Source: Rhodoglobus sp. (lineage in GTDB: Bacteria; Actinomycetota; Actinomycetes; Actinomycetales; Microbacteriaceae). Taken from it: a stretch of 64,000 bases of DNA. The stretch covers positions 1 through 64,000 of the forward strand of contig JAODLY010000050.1 in assembly GCA_025464445.1 (NCBI GenBank), read 5' to 3'. The notes beneath the pieces are model-generated. The model did not search any database and was not told the DNA's origin. It was given only the letters and a program-made list of their open reading frames with translations. A program made the position numbers and the translations under genes. The stretch's first letter is position 1, and every line of letters begins with the position of its first letter. Below, in pieces: positions 58,867 to 64,000 of the stretch.

Positions 58867-60849
58867 ATGACGCCACCCTCGAAGTTCGCCGTGCCGACCC
58901 AGATGCACCTCCAGGGCAAGGCGAAGTCGGAGTCAACCGCCCTGAGCCGCTGGCTGCTGAAGAACCAGGTTCTTCCGGTCGGGCCGGAGACAGCCGAAAG
59001 CCAAACGAAGCCGCAGTCGTGGTGGAAGGTCATGTGCCTCACCGGGGTCGACTATTTCTCGTCCCTCTCATACCTTCCGGCGATCGCAGCCCTCGCGGCC
59101 GGGGCGTTCTCCCCGTTCGCGACGCTGCTCATCGTCGCCCTTACCCTGCTCGGGATGCTGCCGATGTACCGCAGGGTGGCCAAGGAGAGCCCCCACGGGC
59201 AGGGTTCCATCGCGATGCTCGAAGAGCTGCTGCCGTTCTGGCGCGGCAAGGTGTTCGTGCTCGTGCTGCTGGGCTTCGTGGCGACATCCTGGATCATCAC
59301 GATCACCCTCTCCGGAGCGGACGCGACCGTGCACCTGCTCGAAAACCCTTACCTTCCAAAATTCCTCGCCGGGCAGGCCGTGCCGATCACCATCGTGCTC
59401 CTTCTCATCCTGGGGTTCGTGTTCCTTCTGGGCTTCAGCGAAGCGGTCACCGTCGCGATCCCCCTCGTCGCGCTCTTCCTGCTGCTCAACGCCGCCGTGG
59501 TCGTTGCCGGCATCGGCTCTCTCGCCTCAAACCCCGGCTACCTCAGCGACTGGACAGGCAAGGTCTTCGCCGGCGGCGGCGGCTTCGGCGGTGTTCTGGG
59601 GCCTGCCGTCGTCGCATTCCCGCTCCTCGTGCTCGGCCTCTCCGGTTTCGAGACCGGGGTCAGCATGATGCCGCTCATCGCCTCCACCGGCAAAACGACT
59701 GAACAGCGACTGGCATCCCGGGTCAAGAACACCAGGAAGCTGCTCACGACAGCTGCCCTCATCATGAGCGTCTACCTGCTGGCCACGAGCTTCATCACTA
59801 CCGTGCTGATCCCCGCTGGCCAGTTCCAGCCCGGCGGCGAAGCGAACGGCAGGGCGCTCGCCTACCTCGCCCATTCGCTGCTCGGCGAGGGCTTTGGCAC
59901 CGTGTACGACATCAGCAGCGTGCTCATCCTGTGGTTTGCCGGAGCGTCCGCGATGGCGGGACTCATCAACATCGTTCCGCGCTACCTTCCCTCCTACGGC
60001 ATGGCCCCGGAGTGGGGTCGAGCGGTGCGCCCCGTCGTTCTCGTCTACACCGGGATCAGCATCGGCATCACGATCCTGTTCCAGGCGGACGTCAATGCCC
60101 AGGCCGGCGCCTACGCGACGGGCATCCTCGCGATGATGGTTTCCGGTGCGGTCGCCGTCACCGTCTCAGCAATCCGCCGAAAACGGGTGGGATCGGCGAT
60201 CGGTTTCACCGTCCTAACCCTCGTGCTGCTCTATGCGCTCGTGGCTAACGTGATCAAACAGCCGGAGGGCATAGCCATCTCTGGCGTGTTCGTCGCAGGG
60301 ATAATCCTGATCTCACTCATCTCGCGGGTCTCACGCGCCACCGAGTTGCGGGTGGACAGCATCGAGTTCGACTCCGCAGCACGCAAGTTCATCACCGACG
60401 CGTTCGAACTCGATGGCTCGATGAACCTGATAGCGAACCAGCGACAGGCGGGGGACAGGGCCGAGTACGAGGCGAAGGAGGCCGCACAGCGGGAGATGAA
60501 CCCCGTGCCCACGAAGGCCCACCTGCTGTTCCTCGAGGTCGAAGTCGTCGACCCGTCCGACTTCAGCGACGTGCTGCATGTTCGAGGCGTCGAAATTGAC
60601 GGATACCGCATCCTGCGCGTTCACAGCCCCGCCGTGCCGAACGCGATAGCAGCCGTGCTGCTCGCGCTCAGGGACAGCCTCGGAGTTCGCCCACACTGCT
60701 ACTTCGAGTGGGCTGAGGGCAACCCGATCGGCCACCTGCTGCGCTACCTGCTGCTCGGCCGTGGGGATACCGCCCCCGTGGTGCGCGAGATCCTGCGTGA
60801 AGTGGACAGGGACCCTTCGCGTCGTCCCCGTATCCACGTCGGCGGCTGA
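58867..60849 (+). CDS. APC-superfamily transporter (amino-acid or KimA/Kup-like potassium importer)
   Basis: A 660-aa membrane protein with about 12 spans in residues 55-490 and a soluble C-terminal domain of about 170 residues. The span 1 stretch ([21 protein letters not shown]) and [18 protein letters not shown] fit the APC superfamily, and the long cytoplasmic domain recalls KimA-like potassium importers as much as amino-acid permeases. ATG six bases after AAAGCT. Substrate unresolved. Confidence 0.75.
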   Translation: MTPPSKFAVPTQMHLQGKAKSESTALSRWLLKNQVLPVGPETAESQTKPQSWWKVMCLTGVDYFSSLSYLPAIAALAAGAFSPFATLLIVALTLLGMLPMYRRVAKESPHGQGSIAMLEELLPFWRGKVFVLVLLGFVATSWIITITLSGADATVHLLENPYLPKFLAGQAVPITIVLLLILGFVFLLGFSEAVTVAIPLVALFLLLNAAVVVAGIGSLASNPGYLSDWTGKVFAGGGGFGGVLGPAVVAFPLLVLGLSGFETGVSMMPLIASTGKTTEQRLASRVKNTRKLLTTAALIMSVYLLATSFITTVLIPAGQFQPGGEANGRALAYLAHSLLGEGFGTVYDISSVLILWFAGASAMAGLINIVPRYLPSYGMAPEWGRAVRPVVLVYTGISIGITILFQADVNAQAGAYATGILAMMVSGAVAVTVSAIRRKRVGSAIGFTVLTLVLLYALVANVIKQPEGIAISGVFVAGIILISLISRVSRATELRVDSIEFDSAARKFITDAFELDGSMNLIANQRQAGDRAEYEAKEAAQREMNPVPTKAHLLFLEVEVVDPSDFSDVLHVRGVEIDGYRILRVHSPAVPNAIAAVLLALRDSLGVRPHCYFEWAEGNPIGHLLRYLLLGRGDTAPVVREILREVDRDPSRRPRIHVGG

Positions 60850-60871
60850 GCGCAGCCATCAGGGGGAATGC

Positions 60872-61702
60872 TCAGCCTCCCGCAGCCATCTCCCTGGCGC
60901 GCACCAGCGCTGCCGCCGTGGCCCGGTCGAAGAGTGCCTTGAGGTCGGCCTTCTGCAGCTCGCCGACAGCCCGCTCTGTGGTTCCTTTCGGACTGGTCAC
61001 CTGCGCACGAAGGGCAGACGGCTCCTGCCCGGATGCCACGAGGAGCTCGGTTGCGCCGAGAAATGTTCCATTGACGAGTTGGGCGGCGATCTCCGGGCTG
61101 AAACCGAGATCGACGGCCGTGCGGGTGAGTTCTTCGATGAAGTAGAAGACGTATGCGGGGCCCGAGCCCGAGATCGTGCTGAGCGCGTCGATCTGTGATT
61201 CCGGGATTTCCACCACCGTGCCCACGGTCTCGAAGAGCGTGCGGCCCAGCGCAATGTTGTCCGCACTTGCGCGCGAGCCTGCCGAGAGACCCGTGACGGC
61301 CCTGCCCACGATGGCCGGGGTGTTCGGCATGGCACGCAGCACGCTGTTGGGGACTATTCCCTCCATCGTTCGGGTGGTCACGCCCGCCGCGACGCTGATG
61401 ACGAGCGCGTGCGGGTCGAGGGCTCCCGTGATCGCGGCGAGCGTGTCGGGCACCATTGCCGGTTTGACGCCGATGAGCACGACCGCAGCGCCGTCCACTG
61501 CACGCAGGTTGGCATCCGGAGTCGTCTCGAGTGCGAAAGACTCAACGCCGGCGCTTCGCACGATGGCGGCCTTCGCCTCCGTGCGGTTGGTGACCCTGAT
61601 GCCGCCGCTGACAGTCACAGCTGGGGAGAGCAGGCCGTGAAGGATGGCTCCGCCCATCGCCCCGGCCCCGATGATCGCGATCGTGGGAAGTGTCGTCGCC
61701 AT
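60872..61702 (-). CDS. proC: Pyrroline-5-carboxylate reductase
   Basis: A 276-aa enzyme for the last step of proline synthesis. The Rossmann start is IAIIGAGAMGGAILHGLL, VLIGVKPAMV follows, and the C-terminal SGSGPAYVFYFIEELTRTAVDLG with QVTSPKGTTERAV is the family signature. ATG six bases after TAGGAT. It is divergent from the CDF transporter gene, with only 23 bases between. Confidence 0.95.
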   Translation of the reverse strand: MATTLPTIAIIGAGAMGGAILHGLLSPAVTVSGGIRVTNRTEAKAAIVRSAGVESFALETTPDANLRAVDGAAVVLIGVKPAMVPDTLAAITGALDPHALVISVAAGVTTRTMEGIVPNSVLRAMPNTPAIVGRAVTGLSAGSRASADNIALGRTLFETVGTVVEIPESQIDALSTISGSGPAYVFYFIEELTRTAVDLGFSPEIAAQLVNGTFLGATELLVASGQEPSALRAQVTSPKGTTERAVGELQKADLKALFDRATAAALVRAREMAAGG

Positions 61703-61725
61703 GTGGTCATCCTAGGATTGGGCGC

Positions 61726-62685
61726 ATGAGCGCATCGGGTGGCAGCAAAGCAATCATCGCCGCATTGCTGGCCAACCTGGGAATAGCTGTCACGAAATTC
61801 GTCGCGTTCCTTTTCTCCGGGTCGAGCTCAATGCTCGCCGAGAGTGTGCATTCGCTTGCGGATACCGGCAACCAGGGGTTGCTGCTGCTCGGCGGGCGCA
61901 AGTCGAAGAAGCAGGCCGATGCCGAGCATCCGTTCGGGTACGGCAGGGAACGTTACGTCTACGCGTTCGTCGTGTCGATAATCCTGTTCTCGATCGGCGG
62001 CGTCTTCTCCATCTATGAGGGCATCAACAAGATCCAGCAGCCGCACGAGCTGGAGGTGCCGTGGCTGCCGATCCTCGTGCTTGCGGTCTCGATCGTGCTC
62101 GAGGCGTTCTCGCTGCGCACGGCCGTCAGGGAGTCGAACCAGACGCGGGGCAAACAGGGCTGGATCTCTTTCGTGCGCCACGCAAAGGCGCCCGAACTTC
62201 CGGTCGTGCTGCTCGAAGACTGCGCCGCCCTTCTCGGTCTCGTCTTCGCTTTCCTCGGTGTCGGCCTGACGATCCTCACCGGAAATCCCCGCTGGGATGC
62301 CATCGGTACCCTTGCGATCGGCGTGCTGCTGATCCTCGTCGCGGTGATCCTCGGCATCGAGACGAAGAGCCTGCTCGTTGGCGAAGGTGCGAACGCCGAC
62401 GACTTCGACAGCATCCGCGACGCGATCAACGCTCAGCCGGAGGTCGAGGCGCTCATCCATATCAAGACCCTCTACCTCGGCCCAGACGAGTTGCTCGTCG
62501 CGGCCAAGGTCGCGTTCGCGGCAAAGGCGAAACTCGTGGATGTCGCGAGGTCTATCGATTCCGTCGAAGCCGCGATCCGCGCCGCGGTGCCGATCGCGCG
62601 CGTGATCTACATCGAGCCGGACGTCTACGCGCCGAACGGCGCCCACCCCTCCACCGATTCGATAGTCATCAAGGGCACCGACTAG
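61726..62685 (+). CDS. Cation diffusion facilitator family transporter
   Basis: A 319-aa metal exporter with six spans and a C-terminal cytoplasmic domain. ESVHSLADTGNQGLLLLGGR carries the first metal-site motif (HSLAD), the second is LLEDCAALLGLVF. EHPFGYGRERYVYAFVVS is typical. The C-terminal domain (IHIKTLYLGPDELLVAAKVAF) senses metal. ATG seven bases after TAGGAT. Likely Zn, Fe or Mn; specificity not determined. Confidence 0.9.
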   Translation: MSASGGSKAIIAALLANLGIAVTKFVAFLFSGSSSMLAESVHSLADTGNQGLLLLGGRKSKKQADAEHPFGYGRERYVYAFVVSIILFSIGGVFSIYEGINKIQQPHELEVPWLPILVLAVSIVLEAFSLRTAVRESNQTRGKQGWISFVRHAKAPELPVVLLEDCAALLGLVFAFLGVGLTILTGNPRWDAIGTLAIGVLLILVAVILGIETKSLLVGEGANADDFDSIRDAINAQPEVEALIHIKTLYLGPDELLVAAKVAFAAKAKLVDVARSIDSVEAAIRAAVPIARVIYIEPDVYAPNGAHPSTDSIVIKGTD

Positions 62686-62694
62686 TAGTTCGCC

Positions 62695-63282
62695 TTAGAT
62701 GATTGCAAGCGCGTCCACGAGCCGCCCGGCGAGGGCCTCGGCATCGGGAACGGCGTCGAGGCCGTCGAAGCACGCGAGGAATGCGTGCTGAAAGGCGGCC
62801 CCGCACAACAGGGCGGCGGCGGCATAGGCGTCCGGTTCCCCCGGGATCCGGCCGAGCGCGAGTTCACCATCCAGGTATCGCTCGATAGTTCGCGCCGGCC
62901 AGTGTGGCCCTGCGCCTTTCGCAGTGATCCCCTTGCGCCAGGTGACAAGGAGCTCGACATCGCTGAAGATCGACGCTGACATCGGAAACGATCCAACGTA
63001 GAACTCCATAAGACCGACGGTCGCGTCGACCAGATTTTCGCGCACATCGCCGCTGCCGACGAGCGCCACCGGGTCGGAGAGGCCCGTTACCCGCTCTTTG
63101 AGCACGCTGAGGTAGATGTCCTGTTTGTCGGCGAAATGCTTGTACAGCAACGCCTCCGAATAGCCCGCCTGCCTGGCGATCTCTTTCGTGGTCGCGCGGG
63201 CGATGCCCCTGTCGCGCATCACCTGGGCCGCAGCGTCCAGGATCGTCTCGCGTGCGGTCACCGTGCTCTCCTTTTTGCTCAC
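62695..63282 (-). CDS. TetR-family repressor
   Basis: A 195-aa regulator. The helix-turn-helix is ETILDAAAQVMRDRGIARAT, TKEIARQAGYSEALLYKHFADKQ, and the rest is the ligand-binding helical domain. GGAGAGCAC lies before the start. It probably represses itself and the genes to its right through the operators at 63293-63343. Its original target was probably the oxidoreductase now present only as a remnant. Confidence 0.88.
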   Translation of the reverse strand: MSKKESTVTARETILDAAAQVMRDRGIARATTKEIARQAGYSEALLYKHFADKQDIYLSVLKERVTGLSDPVALVGSGDVRENLVDATVGLMEFYVGSFPMSASIFSDVELLVTWRKGITAKGAGPHWPARTIERYLDGELALGRIPGEPDAYAAAALLCGAAFQHAFLACFDGLDAVPDAEALAGRLVDALAII

Positions 63283-63292
63283 GACTTGACAG

Positions 63293-63308
63293 GTGAGTGT
63301 CCACTCAC
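63293..63308 (-). promoter_or_regulatory. TetR operator 1
   Basis: GTGAGTG-TC-CACTCAC, a perfect palindrome with 7-base arms, 11 bases upstream of the tetR start codon. The halves share the GTGAGTG/CACTCAC core with operator 2. Confidence 0.65.
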
Positions 63309-63317
63309 CCTATCATT

Positions 63318-63343
63318 GCGGTTAGTGAACACTCACTAACCGC
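63318..63343 (+). promoter_or_regulatory. TetR operator 2
   Basis: GCGGTTAGTG (63318-63327) and its exact complement CACTAACCGC (63334-63343) flank AACACT. The 26-bp site with TTAGTGAACACTCACTAA at its heart is typical for TetR regulators and lies before the plus-strand genes. Confidence 0.7.
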
Positions 63344-63356
63344 ACCAGGGAGACAC

Positions 63357-63469
63357 ATGAGGATCGCCGTGTGGGTATCAGGATCACGCGGGCAGACCTC
63401 GCACGTGCACTTCTCGACGCCGTCACCGACCACTCGACAATCCACAAGACCATCTCGGTCGCCAACTAG
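63357..63469 (+). pseudogene. Remnant of an NAD(P)-binding (SDR/NmrA-type) oxidoreductase gene
   Basis: An ATG with AGGGAG upstream reads MRIAV, the usual first residues of NAD(P)-binding proteins, and then the frame is lost. From 63371, in another frame, 32 codons read GIRITRADLARALLDAVTDH then STIHKTISVAN and stop. That is the typical C-terminus of SDR/NmrA-like oxidoreductases. The ~200 residues between are missing, so this is an internal deletion. It lies right after the TetR operators and before the next gene, which it may still lead. Confidence 0.6.
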
Positions 63470-63481
63470 ATCGGACCCACC

Positions 63482-63865
63482 ATGACCGCGCTCGAAATCA
63501 TCCGTCTCATCCTCCTCGTCATCCACCTCGTCGGCCTGGCGGCGATCATCGGCCCGTACATCCTGCAGAACCGCAGGAAGTCGGGATTCGAGTTCCAAAC
63601 GATGCTCGTCGGGTCGATTGTGCAAGTCGTGTCGGGGGTGCTGCTCATCGCGGTGCGCAAGACCGAGGAACTCGCCGTGATCGACGCGAAGATGGGCGTC
63701 AAACTCGGGATCGCCCTGCTCGTCCTGGCGGCGGCGATCATCGCGATCGTGCGCCAGCGGCGCCTGGCGGCGGCCGGCAAGTCCGATGCTCCGGTCCTGC
63801 CCCTGCTGCACACAGTGGGCATCCTGGCGATCGCCAACGTGATCGTCGCGGTGGTCTGGCGCTAG
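63482..63865 (+). CDS. Small membrane protein, four spans, unknown function
   Basis: A 127-aa protein with four hydrophobic segments (IIRLILLVIHLVGLAAIIGP, VGSIVQVVSGVLLIAV, VKLGIALLVLAAAIIAIV, TVGILAIANVIVAVVW). The first span carries a conserved-type His (VIHLVGLA), as in DUF2269-like proteins that may bind haem. It begins 13 bases after the oxidoreductase remnant and is probably under TetR control. Confidence 0.7.
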   Translation: MTALEIIRLILLVIHLVGLAAIIGPYILQNRRKSGFEFQTMLVGSIVQVVSGVLLIAVRKTEELAVIDAKMGVKLGIALLVLAAAIIAIVRQRRLAAAGKSDAPVLPLLHTVGILAIANVIVAVVWR

Positions 63866-63929
63866 TCCTCCCGCCGGGGCTAGTCTCTCGGTGTTCTCCA
63901 TGACAACCGATGTCCCAGGAAGGAAGCCC

Positions 63930-64000
63930 ATGCGCAAACTCTTTGCAGTACTCGCCATCCTGCTCACCCTCTCCGCGATAATGCAGCTCTACTTCGCGGC
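63930..64000 (+). CDS. N-terminal start of a membrane or secreted protein (gene runs off the right edge)
   Basis: The ATG has AGGAAGGAAG six to ten bases upstream. The visible codons read MRKLFAVLAILLTLSAIMQL then YFA: a short basic start and a hydrophobic helix, either a signal anchor or the first span of a multi-span protein. Nothing more can be said from this fragment. Confidence 0.6.
   Translation, partial: MRKLFAVLAILLTLSAIMQLYFA

Overview
The window is high-GC DNA from an actinobacterium, most likely a member of the Microbacteriaceae. The evidence is the order MaoC-MaoC-murB / aspC / tRNA-Trp-secE-nusG-rplK-rplA, a full menaquinone cluster, the ResB/CcsB cytochrome c system, the bS22-HTH gene pair, and very many genes whose start codon sits 6-7 nt after a (T/C)AnnnT box, which is the layout of leaderless transcripts. 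No genus can be named from the sequence alone.

Layout. 1-2922: end of an acetyltransferase gene, then L1, L11, NusG, SecE and tRNA-Trp on the minus strand. 3303-9487: a large surface protein, an aminotransferase, a Vsr-like (DUF559) nuclease gene flanked by two 57-bp palindromic repeats, and an ABC-2 exporter. 9517-12647: GNAT, MurB, two MaoC-fold hydratases, then a divergent pair of tiny genes (27 and 77 aa). 12652-23015: one nine-gene minus-strand operon for a glycoside (ribokinase, LacI, binding protein, two permeases, GH106-like hydrolase, FucU/RbsD mutarotase, MFS, nicotinamidase). 23187-29412: membrane protein, tRNA-Met, tRNA-Thr, alpha-glucosidase, two M23 peptidases, inositol-phosphatase-like enzyme, PIN-like protein. 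29420-32134: an AT-richer islet carrying an unknown gene and a Fic enzyme, bounded by copies of the 3' end of tRNA-Tyr. 32257-37041: LacI regulator, lipoprotein, lytic transglycosylase, YajQ, cardiolipin synthase. 37068-49530: ferredoxin reductase and the menaquinone genes (polyprenyl synthase, menG, menF, menD, menA, menE, menB, menC) with PPK2 among them. 49521-49983: a GIY-YIG nuclease gene between inverted repeats. 49984-54530: ccsB, resB, ccdA, tlpA and a phosphatase. 54689-64000: an archaeal-type AspRS, small redox and stress genes, bS22, regulators, an APC-superfamily transporter, proC, a CDF transporter, a TetR regulator with operators and a decayed oxidoreductase remnant.

How they work together. 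The men genes plus the polyprenyl synthase make menaquinone, and the adjacent CcsB/ResB/CcdA/TlpA genes mature c-type cytochromes that take electrons from it, so 37-54 kb is a respiratory block. The 13-23 kb operon is a self-contained uptake, hydrolysis, mutarotation and phosphorylation route under its own LacI repressor, but it has no ABC ATPase and must borrow one.

The most unusual signals are (i) two unrelated nuclease genes, each bracketed by its own family of short repeats, with the repeats supplying the stop codons; (ii) a 27-aa Cys-x-x-Cys peptide gene behind a near-perfect SigR/SigH-type promoter; (iii) the tRNA-Tyr islet with Fic; and (iv) a short upstream ORF coupled to an M23 peptidase gene.
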